A stretch of DNA of 64,000 nt from Holophagales bacterium (GTDB taxonomy: Bacteria > Acidobacteriota > Thermoanaerobaculia > Multivoradales > JAGPDF01), in the NCBI GenBank assembly GCA_016699405.1, contig CP064972.1:2015501-2079500 (forward strand), given 5' to 3'. This document shows, piece after piece, positions 1 to 9,780 of the stretch. Each line of letters starts with the position of its first letter. Position 1 is the first letter of the stretch. The notes under the pieces are model-generated. The model was not told where the DNA came from, ran no database searches, and saw only the letters and a program-made list of their open reading frames with translations. The translations under genes were made by a program, and so were the position numbers.

Positions 1-3000
1 GACGGCCGGGTGGCGATCGTCTTCGACCCGCGAGCCGACGAGCGGGAGAAGGGCTCGGGAGTGACCTATGCCTACCGGGTCGAAGTGGAGGTCACGGACA
101 GCGGCGGCGAGACCCGCTCGGCGACGCGCTCCTTCCGGCTCGGCTGGGCGGCGGTCGAGGGTGCGCTCGAACCTCCGGGCGGCTTCCTGGTCGCCGGCCA
201 GAGCGCCACGGTCGCGGCGACGCGCGCCGACTTCGAGGGCGTGCCGCGGGCCGGCGAGGCGAGCTGGAGGCTCGTTCGCCTGATCCAGCCGGAGCGTGCC
301 CTGCTTCCTGCCGACCGGCCGGTCGAAGTTTCACCGCTCGAGCCAGGGGAGACCCCGCCGCTGCGGACGCCGGGCGACCTCCTTCGCCCGCGCTGGGAGG
401 GGGGCGGGCGTTGGGAGCCGGTGGTCGCTGCCTGGAAGGAAGGCGAGGCCGTGAGCCATGGGCAGCTCCTGCACGGGGGCGACGGGCGCGCGTCGATCGC
501 CTTGCCGCCGCTCGCCCCGGGCGCCTATCGGCTGCGGTGGGAGACGCTCGACGACGTCGGGCAGCGCGCCGAGGCGCAACGCGATCTGCTGGTGGCCGGA
601 TCCGGGTCGGGACACCTCGCCCTGCCGGTCATTCTGCTGGCCGAGCGAGCGCAGGTGCGCGTCGGCGAAACCGCGCGGCTGCTCCTCCATTCGGCGCTAC
701 CCGGGCAGACGCTCTTTCTCGAGCTGTTCCGCGACGGCAAGGCGGTCCGGCGGGAGCGACGGATCGCCCGCGCCGTGCCCGAGGTCGTCGAGCTGCCGGT
801 CGCCGAGCGCGACCGGGGCGGGTTCAGCGTCCGGCTGAGCATGGTCGCCGATCACCAGTTGCTCGTCTCCGAAGTCGCCATCGACGTGCCTCGCGAGGAC
901 CGCGAGTTGAAGCTCGAGCTCGCGACCTTCCGCGACCTGCTCGAGCCCGGGCAGCGGGAAACCTGGCGGGTGGTGGTCAAGGACCCGCAGGGGCGGCCGC
1001 TCGGCGCGGGGGCTGCCGAGTTGCTGGCGGCGATGTACGACCGCAGTCTCGACGCCTTCCGGCCGTTCGCGCCGCCGCAGCCACGCCAGCTCTTCCCGGT
1101 CCGCGCCGGGGCACCGGCACTCGTGGCGACGCTCGGCCTGGCCGAGCACGGCGGCATGTGGGGACGCGACTGGAGCGACGTCGAGGCCGTGGAGGGATTT
1201 GCCCCGGACGAGCTCGCCTGGATGTCGTCGGACGGCATCGGCGGCCCCGGCGGCCGCCAGATGGTACGGATGGCGAAGGGCGGGAGGTTCCAGGGGCAGA
1301 TGCTGGGAATGGTCGCTGCGGCGCCGGCTTCGGCGCCACCGCCGCCGCATCCCGCCGAACAGGCGATCGCCGAGACGATCGCCGTCCGGGGAGGCGAGGC
1401 CGCCGCCGAGGTCGCACCGCCGGTGGCGATGCGCAGCGATTTCGCGGAGACCGCCTTCTTCCAGCCCCACCTGGTGACCGACGCCGACGGGGCCGTGGCG
1501 ATCGAGTTCAAGGTCCCCGAGGCGCTCACCTCGTGGCGCTTCTGGCTGAGCGCGGTGACGCGCGAGCTCGCCTTCGGTTCCCTCGAGGCCGAAGCCCGCA
1601 CCCGCAAGGAGCTGATGGTGCGGCCCTACCTGCCGCGCTTCCTGCGCGAGGGAGACCGTGCACGTCTCAAGGTCGTCGTCAACAACGCGGCCAGTGTGCC
1701 GCTCGACGGCGAGGCGGAGATCGTGCTGCGCGACGAGGCGAGTGGCGAGGATCTGACGAGCGCCTTCGGGCTCGCTCCCGAGGCGCGGCGACGCTCGTTC
1801 CGCATCGCACCCGGCGGCGGCGAAGACCTCGAATTCCAACTCCTCGCTCCGCGCCGCCTGAGCCGCGTTCTCGTCGAGGTCGCGGCACGAGCCGACGGAC
1901 GGAGCGACGGCGAACGCCGCCCGTTGCCGCTGCTGCCGTCGCGCGTCCACCTCGTGCAGTCGCGCTTCGCGGCGCTCAACGACCGTGACCGGCGCGAGCT
2001 CGATTTTCCCGACCTGCGCGAGCAGGACCCGACACGGATCGACGAGAAGCTGGTGGTCACCGTCGACGGTCAGCTCTTCGCCGGCATGCTGGCGGCACTG
2101 CCGTACCTCGCCGACTATCCGTACGAGTGCACCGAACAGACGCTCAACCGGTTCCTGTCGACCGGGATGATCTCGAGTCTCTTCGAGAAACGCCCGGAGC
2201 TCGCCGAGCTCGGGCGTCGGCTCGCGGCGAGACGCACGACGCCGCTCGAGGCGTGGAAGGCCGACGATCCCAACCGTCGACTCGCGCTCGAGGAGACGCC
2301 GTGGCTCGAGCTCTCGCGCGGCGGAGCGAGGGAGGGCGATCCCGCCTGGCTGCGGGTGCTCGATCCCGAGGTCGCCCGCGCGCAGCGCGAGTCGGCGCTC
2401 GCCCGGCTCGTCGAGTCGCAGCTCCCTTCGGGAGCCTTTCCCTGGTTCCCGGGCGGACCGCCGTCTCCGTACATGACGCTCTATCTGATGTCCGGCTTCG
2501 CGCGCGCCGCCGAGTTCGGGGTGGCGGTGCCGCGCGACATGGTCGAGCGGGGGTGGCGCTACCTGGCGCGTGACTTCCGCGAGCAGTGGAGGCGCGATCT
2601 GAAGCAGGGCTGCTGCTTCGAGTATCTGACCTTCCTCGGCTACGTCGCTTCCTCGTATCCCGATCCGAGCTGGGCCGAGGCGGGGCTGTCGGCGAGCGAG
2701 CGGCGCGAGATCCTCGACCTCGGATTCCGCCACTGGCGCGAGCACTCGCCGCAGCTCAAGCTGATGCTGGCGATGACGCTCGCGCGTTCCGGGCGTGGCG
2801 CCGACGCCAAGCTCGTGCTGGCCAGCGTGATGGATTCGGCGAAGTCGACTCGCGACGAAGGCACCTATTGGCGCCCCGAGGAGCGGTCGTGGCTCTGGTA
2901 CAACGACACCATCGAGACCCATGCCTGGGCGGTTCGCGCCCTGCTCGAAGTGGCGCCCGAGGATCCGCGTCGCGCCGGGCTGGTGCAGTGGCTGTTCCTC

Positions 3001-3741
3001 AACCGGCAGCTCAATCACTGGAAGTCGACGCGCGCCACGGCCGAGGTGCTCTACTCGGTGGCCCGGCACCTGGAGAAGGAAGGCAGCCTGCTGACGACCG
3101 AGGAGATTCGCGTCGCGGCAGCCGGGCGCACGGCCCGCTTCGTCTTCGATCCGGCGGAGTTCGCCGGCACCGAGCGCCAGATGGTGGTCCCGGGCGAGGC
3201 GCTGGCCCAGACCACGCGGCCGGCCGTCGTGGTGGAGAAGGACACGAAGGGTCTCGCCTTCGCTTCGGCGACCTGGAGCTTCTCGACCGAGCAGCCGCCG
3301 GCGCGCGGCGACGGCGACCTCTTCTCGGTCGAACGCCGCTACTTCCGGCGAGTCAAGCAGGGGCGCGAGACGACGCTCGAGCCTCTGACGCCGCAGTCGA
3401 CGGTGGCGATCGGCGACGAGATCGAAGTGCAGCTCTCGCTGCGCAGCCGCATGGGCGCCGAGTACGTCCAGTTGCGCGATCCGCGGGCAGCCGGCCTCGA
3501 GCCCGATCGCCCCGATTCGGGCTGGCGCTGGGATCTCGGCATCACCCGCTACGAGGAGACGCGCGACAGCGCGACGAGCTTCTTCTTCGAACAGCTGCCG
3601 GCGGGCGAGTACACGCTCAAGTACCGGCTGCGCGCGGCGACCGCGGGCGATTTCCGTGTCGGACCGGCGACGGTGCAGTCGATGTACGCCCCGGAGTTCG
3701 CGGCGTACTCGGGCGCGGCGACGATGGCAATCGCGCCCTGA
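1..3741 (+). CDS. Alpha-2-macroglobulin family protein, C-terminal part (5' truncated by window)
   Basis: The reading frame is already open at base 1, so the true start and any signal peptide lie outside the window; the GTG at 10 is only the first in-window start-like codon. Bacterial alpha-2-macroglobulins are large envelope proteins thought to trap attacking proteases through a covalent thioester. The thioester motif CTEQ is visible at about residues 707-710 (counted from base 10), inside YECTEQTLNRF. It is preceded by the conserved A2M segment SWRFWLSAVTRELAFGS (about 500-516) and a Pro/Ala-rich stretch (about 438-460) that may be the exposed bait or linker. It is followed by the helical thioester domain with many Trp/Tyr-rich helices. 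No penicillin-binding partner is visible in the window. Family assignment is firm because of the intact CxEQ motif; the physiological substrate is unknown. Confidence 0.9.
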   Translation, partial: DGRVAIVFDPRADEREKGSGVTYAYRVEVEVTDSGGETRSATRSFRLGWAAVEGALEPPGGFLVAGQSATVAATRADFEGVPRAGEASWRLVRLIQPERALLPADRPVEVSPLEPGETPPLRTPGDLLRPRWEGGGRWEPVVAAWKEGEAVSHGQLLHGGDGRASIALPPLAPGAYRLRWETLDDVGQRAEAQRDLLVAGSGSGHLALPVILLAERAQVRVGETARLLLHSALPGQTLFLELFRDGKAVRRERRIARAVPEVVELPVAERDRGGFSVRLSMVADHQLLVSEVAIDVPREDRELKLELATFRDLLEPGQRETWRVVVKDPQGRPLGAGAAELLAAMYDRSLDAFRPFAPPQPRQLFPVRAGAPALVATLGLAEHGGMWGRDWSDVEAVEGFAPDELAWMSSDGIGGPGGRQMVRMAKGGRFQGQMLGMVAAAPASAPPPPHPAEQAIAETIAVRGGEAAAEVAPPVAMRSDFAETAFFQPHLVTDADGAVAIEFKVPEALTSWRFWLSAVTRELAFGSLEAEARTRKELMVRPYLPRFLREGDRARLKVVVNNAASVPLDGEAEIVLRDEASGEDLTSAFGLAPEARRRSFRIAPGGGEDLEFQLLAPRRLSRVLVEVAARADGRSDGERRPLPLLPSRVHLVQSRFAALNDRDRRELDFPDLREQDPTRIDEKLVVTVDGQLFAGMLAALPYLADYPYECTEQTLNRFLSTGMISSLFEKRPELAELGRRLAARRTTPLEAWKADDPNRRLALEETPWLELSRGGAREGDPAWLRVLDPEVARAQRESALARLVESQLPSGAFPWFPGGPPSPYMTLYLMSGFARAAEFGVAVPRDMVERGWRYLARDFREQWRRDLKQGCCFEYLTFLGYVASSYPDPSWAEAGLSASERREILDLGFRHWREHSPQLKLMLAMTLARSGRGADAKLVLASVMDSAKSTRDEGTYWRPEERSWLWYNDTIETHAWAVRALLEVAPEDPRRAGLVQWLFLNRQLNHWKSTRATAEVLYSVARHLEKEGSLLTTEEIRVAAAGRTARFVFDPAEFAGTERQMVVPGEALAQTTRPAVVVEKDTKGLAFASATWSFSTEQPPARGDGDLFSVERRYFRRVKQGRETTLEPLTPQSTVAIGDEIEVQLSLRSRMGAEYVQLRDPRAAGLEPDRPDSGWRWDLGITRYEETRDSATSFFFEQLPAGEYTLKYRLRAATAGDFRVGPATVQSMYAPEFAAYSGAATMAIAP

Positions 3742-3783
3742 CGCACCCCTGTTCTAAGATCCGCCGTAACTTGGAGGATCGCC

Positions 3784-4645
3784 ATGCGCTGGCAAGGACG
3801 GCGGGAGAGCGACAACGTCGAGGACGTGCGGGGACGTGGGCCGATCGGTCGGGCGGGAGCCGGGCTGGGCTGCGGAGGGCTGTTGCTCGTGCTCGTCATC
3901 GCCTATGCCACCGGGCAGGATCCGATGGCGCTCCTGCAGATGGTGCAGGGGACCCAGGCGACGCTGCCGAGCCTCGCCCTCGGCGGTCGAGCCCGGTGGC
4001 GCGCCGCCGAGCGACGAGCTCGGGAAGTTCGCGTCCGTGGTGCTCGCCGACACCGAGGAGACCTGGGATGGGGTCTTCGCCAAGGCCGGAGCTCGCTACG
4101 AGAAGCCGCGGCTGGTGCTCTTCACCGGTGCGGTGCAGTCGGCGTGTGGCATGTCGAGCGCCGCGGTCGGGCCGTTCTACTGCCCGGGCGACCACAAGGT
4201 CTACCTCGACCTCTCCTTCTTCGACGAGCTGTCGCGCCGCTTTGGCGCGCCGGGTGATTTCGCCCAGGCCTACGTGATCGCCCACGAGGTCGGGCACCAC
4301 GTGCAGAACCTCCTTGGCATCTCCGACAAGGTCAGTGCGGCGCAGGAACGTGCCGGCTCGGAGGCCCAGGCGAACGCGTACTCGGTGCGGCTCGAGCTGC
4401 AGGCCGACTGCCTCGCCGGTGTCTGGGCCAACCACGCTCACCGCGAGCGTCAGTTGCTCGAGCCCGGGGACGTCGAAGAGGGGCTGCGCGCCGCCGCGGC
4501 GATCGGCGACGACCGCTTGCAGAAGATGGCCACTGGCCGCGTCTCGCCCGACAGCTTCACCCACGGCTCCTCGGCCCAACGGGTCGAGTGGCTGCGTCGC
4601 GGCCTCGAGAGCGGCAACCCGGACGTCTGCGAGACCTTCAACTAG
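3784..4645 (+). CDS. Neutral zinc metallopeptidase, YpfJ type, split by a one-base frameshift
   Basis: The start at 3784 (ATG, with GGAGG just upstream) gives the typical YpfJ N-terminus MRWQGRRESDNVEDVRG followed by one membrane-anchor helix. The conserved domain then continues in the next frame from about base 3990 (DELGKFASVVLADTEETW) to the TAG at 4643-4645. Moving between frames requires skipping one base near 3985, in a run of G and C. The catalytic zinc motif HEVGHH is at about 4280 and a downstream ADCLAG segment supplies the usual third region. The combined product would be about 287 residues, the family size. Either a sequencing indel or a real inactivating mutation explains this. 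The stop overlaps the stop of the convergent nuclease gene. Family function is zinc-dependent proteolysis, with substrates poorly known. Confidence 0.85.
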
Positions 4646-5436
4646 TCGACGAGCAGCTTCTCAAGCAGAGCGGACAGCCGGACGCCGGCCTGGAGGAGGC
4701 GGAGCTCGACGGTCGCCCAATTGCGAGCGACGTACTTGTGGCTCAATCGATGGTCGCCGAGATCGTAGATCTGGCTCCGCAAGGCCATCGACTCCTTGGC
4801 CCAGTCGCCCGGCTCGCTCTTGCGCCAGGCTTGCTCCTGCTCGGGCTCGACATGGTCGATGAACTCCGCGAGCTCGCTGAAGGAGAGCTTCGAGGCGTCG
4901 ATCATCCCGCTGTCCCAGACGCTGTGTAGGTTCGACGGCTCGTTCTGCCAGAGCACCAGGATGTCGTTGCCGCCGCGGTCGTCGGCGCGACCGGCATGCA
5001 GCGGCTGGTGCAGATCTCCGACGAAGTGCACCAGGAACTTGAGCGCCGTGGCGCGCTCCTCGCGCGGGGCGGCACGGTCAGCGAGGATGCGGGAGAAGCG
5101 GCCGATCGCCTCGAGAACGTCGCCGGTCTCGCTCTTCTTCGTGTTCTCGTAGGTCGCACCGTCCGCGATGTTGACGTAGTGCCAGGTCTCCGCCTTCGCC
5201 CAGGCGGGGTCGGTGCGAATGTCGTCGGCCCAGGTGCTGATCCGCGGCAGCGACTCGGCGCCGATCAGCTCGGCGAGCGCCGTGCGCGCGGCGGGAGAGA
5301 GCCGATGCTCGGCGATCCGGCCGATGGTGCGATGTCCGGTGGCGCCCCAGCCGGCGGCCGGAGCGGGGACGAGCCACAGGAGCCCGAGCAGCGCGACAGG
5401 GACGAGGGCAGGGCGGACGGCGTGGTGACGGGGCAC
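4642..5436 (-). CDS. S1/P1 family nuclease, secreted
   Basis: This encodes a single-strand-specific, zinc-dependent phospholipase C/P1-type nuclease. The signal peptide (residues about 8-27) ends just before WGATGHRTIG; in this family the mature N-terminal Trp and the following His bind zinc. The signature HFVGDLHQPLHAG with DDRGGND (about residues 145-165) is intact, as are the later HSVWD and acidic residues. I chose the GTG at 5436 because AGGAGGT lies four bases upstream; the longer open frame to 5493 adds 19 residues that hide the signal peptide. The product is 264 residues, typical for bacterial members. It is predicted to act outside the cytoplasm in nucleic-acid scavenging. The gene converges with the metallopeptidase gene, the two stop codons overlapping. 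Confidence 0.92.
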   Translation of the reverse strand: MPRHHAVRPALVPVALLGLLWLVPAPAAGWGATGHRTIGRIAEHRLSPAARTALAELIGAESLPRISTWADDIRTDPAWAKAETWHYVNIADGATYENTKKSETGDVLEAIGRFSRILADRAAPREERATALKFLVHFVGDLHQPLHAGRADDRGGNDILVLWQNEPSNLHSVWDSGMIDASKLSFSELAEFIDHVEPEQEQAWRKSEPGDWAKESMALRSQIYDLGDHRLSHKYVARNWATVELRLLQAGVRLSALLEKLLVD

Positions 5437-5506
5437 GGGAACCTCCTCGGAATTCGAGGATGCTAGCCCGGAGCCCCGTCCTTGGCGAGGCACAGCCGAC
5501 GGAGCG

Positions 5507-7534
5507 TCACCCGGGTGGGCGACCGGTCAGGTCGTCGGCCGGGGTCGTCGCGGCGACCACCGGGTCGAGCTGGTAGCGACCGGTCCGGTAGAGCAGGTCG
5601 CCTCCCTGGTAGTAGGTGATCGCGTCCTCGAGCAGCTGGTTGGCCGTCGCGTCCGGAGCGGCGATCGGCTCGAACTCGCCCTGGTCGCTCCGCACCGTGA
5701 AGAGCTCGGCGCGGCGCTGCAGCCCGAGCACCGCGAGCTGCCCGCCGCGAAGCAGGGCGACCTTGTGGTTGTGGTTGAGCAGGGCGCGGCCGACCGTGTC
5801 GCCGTCGTGGAAGAGGTCGCGCCCGAAGAAGCGCGACGAGTAGGCGTGGCCGAGCAGGCCGAGCACCGTCGGCGGGACATCGAGCGAAGAGGCGACGACG
5901 TCGAGCCGCTGGCCCGCCGGGACGATGCCCGGAGCGAAGAAGAGGATCGGCACCCGATAGCTCGGCAACGGGATCTCGCCCGCGCCGTAGACCCGGGCGC
6001 CGTGATCGCCCATCAGGACGAAGATGGTGTCGGAGAAGAAGCGGTGCGAGCGGGACTCGCGAATGAAGCGTCCGAGCGCGTAGTCGGCGTACCGCACCAC
6101 GTTCTCGCGGCGCGACAGTCCCGGCAGCTTCTGGATCCCGTCCTGCGGAAAGTCGTAGGGACGGTGGTTCGACACGCTGAGCACCAGGGCGTAGAAGGGG
6201 CGCCCGGCCTGCTCGAGCCGATCGAACTCGGCAATCGCCCGCGTGAAGATCGCCTCGTCGCTGGCGCCCCAGGCCGTGGTGAACGTCCCGTCCGGGAAGT
6301 CGGCCTGGTCGATCACCGTCCCCACGCCGTTGGCGGTCAGGTAGCGCCCCATGCCGTCGAAGAGTGCTCGCCCGCCGTAGACGAAGAGCGTCTCGTACCC
6401 TTGCTCGGCCAGCAGACCGGGCAAGGTGAACAGGCCTCTCGAGGTCGGCCGCCGCACCAGCGATTCGCCCGGCAACGGCGGCAACCCGGCGGTGGTCGCC
6501 TCGATGGCGCGGATCGTGCGGTTGCCCGTCGAGTAGGCGCGGGTGAGCAGCGTTCCTTCGGGCGCCAGCGCGTCGAGCTCGGGTGTCAGGCTCGGTTGGC
6601 GCGAGGAGAGCGAGCCGACGAAATCGGCCCCGAGGCTCTCCTCGAGCACCACGACGACATTGAGGCGGCGTCCCGTGCCGCTCGCCGGGATCTTGCGCAG
6701 CGAGGTCCCGGGAACGAAGCTCGAGGCCGGTGCGCCGGGCTCGGCGAGCAGCGCCGGGAGTCGTGCCAGGACCTGGTCGGCGGGTCTTGTCAAGAAGAAG
6801 CCGTCGTAGCGCACGTCGGCGCCGAGCAGCGCACGGACGAAGCTCGCGTAGCCGTTGCCGGCGATCTCGACGAGCAGCCGATCGCGAGAGACCTCGGCAA
6901 GCCCCGTCGGCAGCAGCCACGAGCCGAGCGCTGCGGTTCCGAGCGCCGCGGCCGCGAAGGCGGTGCGGGAGAGTCGGCCGACCGGCTCCAGCCACGAGCG
7001 ATCGAGATGCCGGCGCAGCGCCCAGGCCGAAGCCACCGAGGCGAGGAACAGGACGGAGAGGATCGTTCCGGTCGGATAGCTCTCCCAGATGTTGGTCGCC
7101 ACCTCGGTCGGGTAGAGCAGGTAGTCGACCGCGACGAAATTGAATCGGCTCTCGAATTCGTCGAAGAAAAACCCCTCGGCCGCCGCGACGAAGAGCATGC
7201 CGAAGAGCGAGGCGGCCAGGCACGCGATCATCAATGCCCGTTGGAGGCGGGTTCGCAACCAGCGGGTTGGTGCGAGCGTCAGGTAGAGGACCCACGGTGT
7301 GGCCAGCCACAGTGCCGTGGCGACGTCGCGGACGAAACCTGCGGCCAGGGCGGCGAGGACCGAGCCGACCCCATCGGCGAAGGCCTGTGGCCGGAGGGCG
7401 AAGAGCGAGAGCCGGGTCACCTGGGCGAAAGCCAACGCCGCGACGAAGATCAGCATGGCCGGACGGAAACGCCCGGCAAGGAGCGCGCGGCTGCGGTCGA
7501 TGAAGCGGCTGGGCAACGCAGTGGGCTCGGACAA
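5507..7534 (-). CDS. LTA-synthase-like sulfatase/phosphotransferase, membrane protein
   Basis: The protein has about five N-terminal membrane helices (residues 25-190) followed by an extracytoplasmic alkaline-phosphatase-superfamily domain of the LtaS/sulfatase type. Visible metal-site features are the N-terminal VVLEES segment, the likely nucleophile Thr in STGNRTIRAIEAT (about residue 340), SVSNHRPYDFP, and the C-terminal MGDHGAR motif. LtaS-family enzymes transfer phosphoglycerol groups. In Gram-negative bacteria relatives modify osmoregulated glucans or lipids, and a sugar or lipid modification role is the safest inference. The start is a TTG at 7534 with GAGAGGAA about seven bases upstream. 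At 675 residues it has the usual family size. It is transcribed away from the kinase gene at 7777, leaving a 240-base divergent interval. Confidence 0.85.
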   Translation of the reverse strand: MSEPTALPSRFIDRSRALLAGRFRPAMLIFVAALAFAQVTRLSLFALRPQAFADGVGSVLAALAAGFVRDVATALWLATPWVLYLTLAPTRWLRTRLQRALMIACLAASLFGMLFVAAAEGFFFDEFESRFNFVAVDYLLYPTEVATNIWESYPTGTILSVLFLASVASAWALRRHLDRSWLEPVGRLSRTAFAAAALGTAALGSWLLPTGLAEVSRDRLLVEIAGNGYASFVRALLGADVRYDGFFLTRPADQVLARLPALLAEPGAPASSFVPGTSLRKIPASGTGRRLNVVVVLEESLGADFVGSLSSRQPSLTPELDALAPEGTLLTRAYSTGNRTIRAIEATTAGLPPLPGESLVRRPTSRGLFTLPGLLAEQGYETLFVYGGRALFDGMGRYLTANGVGTVIDQADFPDGTFTTAWGASDEAIFTRAIAEFDRLEQAGRPFYALVLSVSNHRPYDFPQDGIQKLPGLSRRENVVRYADYALGRFIRESRSHRFFSDTIFVLMGDHGARVYGAGEIPLPSYRVPILFFAPGIVPAGQRLDVVASSLDVPPTVLGLLGHAYSSRFFGRDLFHDGDTVGRALLNHNHKVALLRGGQLAVLGLQRRAELFTVRSDQGEFEPIAAPDATANQLLEDAITYYQGGDLLYRTGRYQLDPVVAATTPADDLTGRPPG

Positions 7535-7776
7535 TCTCGCGGTTCCTCTCGTGCGCGCGCCGGAGCTCGGGCCGGCGCCCGAAACGGCGAGCGGCTCGGA
7601 GACTTCCTTGGCAATCTAACAGGATGGAGCGGTCGGATGAACGCGGGATGAACGCCACCTCCCGTCGGGTGTGCGGCGGAGGTTCCGGACGCCGCGGTTC
7701 TGCTTCGCCGGCGGGGGCAGTGCGCCACCGACGGCCGGGTGGGGGCGCGCTGCGCCGAGAAACCAGAATCCCTGCG

Positions 7777-9780
7777 ATGGGTCCGAGCTCCGATCTCTGG
7801 TCCTCGGCCGTGCGCGAGGTGCTGTCGCCGCGGTGCGAGTTTCATTCGCACCTGGGTCGCGGCGGCTTCGCGTCGGTGTGGAGGGTGACCAATCGCCGGC
7901 TCGGGCGAGTCGAGGCGCTCAAGGTCCTGGCCGACGTGCGCGGCGAGGATGCGGAGTTCGTCGAGTGCTTCACCCGCGAAGCGCAGATCGCCGCGGCGCT
8001 CGACCACCCGAACATCGTCCGCATCCACGAGTTCGGCTGCACCGACGGCATCTTCTGGTCCCCCATGCAGTTCATCGACGGATCGACGCTCGCCGACGAG
8101 CTGCGCCGTGGACGGACGTTCTCTCCGGGCGACGTCGTCGAGATCGTCGTGCAGGTTCTCGACGCGCTCGGCGTCATCCACGATCGCGGCGTGGTTCATC
8201 GCGACCTCAAGCCGGCCAACCTGGTGCTCGACGCCGCGGGCAGGCCTTGCGTCATGGACCTCGGCATGGCCAAGGTGGACGGCCCCCCGGGCGCTACCGC
8301 CACCGGTGCGCTGATGGGAACGCCGGCCTACCGTGCTCCGGAGGCGCTCGCCGGCTCGTCGATCGACGGGCGGGCCGATCTCTACGCCCTCGGCGTCACC
8401 GCGTACGAGATGCTGAGCGGGCGACTGCCGTATGCGTCGGTTCCGGGCGATCGAGCCGGGACGGGCGCCGGCCGCGACCTGCCGCCAGGTCGACCGGTGA
8501 CCGCACCGCTGCTCGTCGATGCGCCGGTCGCGTCGTGGCCTCGCGATCGCTGCGGCCGGTTGCACCGGCCTGCCGAGCGGCGGCGGCGGGTGCTCTCCGG
8601 GGTTACGTGTTCAACCTTGCGCTCGACGCCGCGGGCGTGCCCGTCCCGGCTCGCGTGTCGCTCGCCGTCAGCTTCTGATTCCGGGTCGAGGGAGCCTCAC
8701 GGTGAACCGAACGATTGGTCTCGCACCGGCAGTGCTTCTCCTGCTCGCCTGCGCTTCGTCGCCTGGTCCGGCGCCAGCCCCGCTCGTCCCCGCCTGGACC
8801 GTCGACGTTCGTTCCGATCGGCCCGGGGGCGCGAATCGCCCGCGGTGACGAAGCGCTCGGCGTCGCGCCGCTGCGGATGGGTGCGGCGTCGATGGCCGAG
8901 GCGCTCGCCCTGCGCGCCGAGAGCTCGGGGCTGCCGTTGGTGGAGCGGCGAATTCGCGTGCGGGGCGAGACCGATCTCGAGATCACCTTTGGCTTCGGGG
9001 ACGCGCCGACGCCTCTCGCGCATGCGCTCGGACTCGGGTGTGTCACGGTCTTCGACGATTCGGGCGGGGCGCTCTTCGAAGCAGACCGTGCGGAGCTGCG
9101 GGGCGAGGCCCTGGTGTTGCTCGCCCGCCAGGCCGAGCTCTTGCAGGGGCCGTTCGCCGGCCTGCGCGTTTGGGCGTCCGGTCACAACGATCACACCGGA
9201 GGCGAGGCCCACAACCTCGCGCTCTCCCTGGCTCGCGCCGAGGCGATTGCCGACACGCAGAAGCGGCACGGCGTCGACGCGTCCCGCATTGCGGTCGAGG
9301 AGTTCGGATGGCAGTTCCCGGTGGCCGAGGAGAGCCCGGACGCGGGGCGGGCGCTCAACCGTCGGGCGGAGATCGTCCTCCCCGGCGAATGACCCGGCGG
9401 GCCGTCGGAATGCCCGGCCGGTCCACCTTGCGGTTGGTTGGCGACTGTGGCAGCCTGTTTTCTTCGATGCCCGCCATCGCCGCCCTCGCCGAGGCTGCCG
9501 GCCTCCGCCAGCGCATCTTCGTGTCCGACGACGGTCCCGACCTACGGCGGACCGCGCGCTCCGCGTCCGTTGCCGCGAGGTACCAGATTGCCGTTGTGGC
9601 CTCCGCCGGCGAAGCCCCTCTTCGTTCTGTCGACGAACGCGCCTCGCACCGTGCCGTCGGCGCACCTTTTGCGCAACCGCTGGTCACCGGGTGGCCTTCT
9701 CGAGGACGCGCTGGGCGCGTCTGTCCATCGCGTGCGGCAGAAGCTCGAGCCGACTCCGGCCAGTCGACGAGGGGTGGTGA
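7777..9780 (+). CDS. Ser/Thr protein kinase; kinase domain 7777 to about 8450, then frame degenerates
   Basis: A Hanks-type kinase catalytic domain begins after a short leader: glycine loop GRGGFASVW, Lys in EALKVL, catalytic HRDLKPANLV, a DLG in place of the usual DFG, activation segment GTPAYRAPEAL, and DLYALGVTAYEMLSG. After LSGRLPYAS (about base 8450) the expected C-terminal lobe is missing. The same frame stays open to a TGA at 9780, but that part is Arg/Pro-rich and overlaps a clearly different gene (OmpA-like, 8702-9392), so I regard only about the first 225 codons as real kinase. Another frame ends at 8678 with an unassigned beta-rich stretch (YVFNLALDAAGVPV). An in-frame ATG also exists at 7624. 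A deletion plus frameshift, or poor sequence, could explain this. The kinase domain call is firm and the 3' end is not. Confidence 0.6.
   Translation: MGPSSDLWSSAVREVLSPRCEFHSHLGRGGFASVWRVTNRRLGRVEALKVLADVRGEDAEFVECFTREAQIAAALDHPNIVRIHEFGCTDGIFWSPMQFIDGSTLADELRRGRTFSPGDVVEIVVQVLDALGVIHDRGVVHRDLKPANLVLDAAGRPCVMDLGMAKVDGPPGATATGALMGTPAYRAPEALAGSSIDGRADLYALGVTAYEMLSGRLPYASVPGDRAGTGAGRDLPPGRPVTAPLLVDAPVASWPRDRCGRLHRPAERRRRVLSGVTCSTLRSTPRACPSRLACRSPSASDSGSREPHGEPNDWSRTGSASPARLRFVAWSGASPARPRLDRRRSFRSARGRESPAVTKRSASRRCGWVRRRWPRRSPCAPRARGCRWWSGEFACGARPISRSPLASGTRRRLSRMRSDSGVSRSSTIRAGRSSKQTVRSCGARPWCCSPARPSSCRGRSPACAFGRPVTTITPEARPTTSRSPWLAPRRLPTRRSGTASTRPALRSRSSDGSSRWPRRARTRGGRSTVGRRSSSPANDPAGRRNARPVHLAVGWRLWQPVFFDARHRRPRRGCRPPPAHLRVRRRSRPTADRALRVRCREVPDCRCGLRRRSPSSFCRRTRLAPCRRRTFCATAGHRVAFSRTRWARLSIACGRSSSRLRPVDEGW
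8702..9392 (+). pseudogene. OmpA-like lipoprotein, frameshifted
   Basis: A GTG at 8702 gives a lipoprotein signal peptide with the lipobox LLACAS followed by a Pro/Ala linker. Near base 8805 the reading must move by one base into the frame ending at 9392 to continue. That second part ends in a recognisable OmpA C-terminal-like peptidoglycan-binding domain: WASGHNDHTGGEAHNLALS, ARAEAIADT, GVDASRIAVEEFG and the terminal NRRAEIVL. Proteins of this build tether the outer membrane to peptidoglycan. The restored product would be about 230 residues. The stop overlaps the next start as ATGA at 9389-9392, which suggests this was an intact operon. The frameshift lies in a run of G and C, so a sequencing error is possible. 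Confidence 0.65.

Noticed and set aside
697..3069. Long minus-strand open frame opposite the A2M gene
   Set aside because: Arg/Glu/His-rich composition typical of antisense frames in GC-rich DNA; no domains, and the plus strand has a clear A2M protein.
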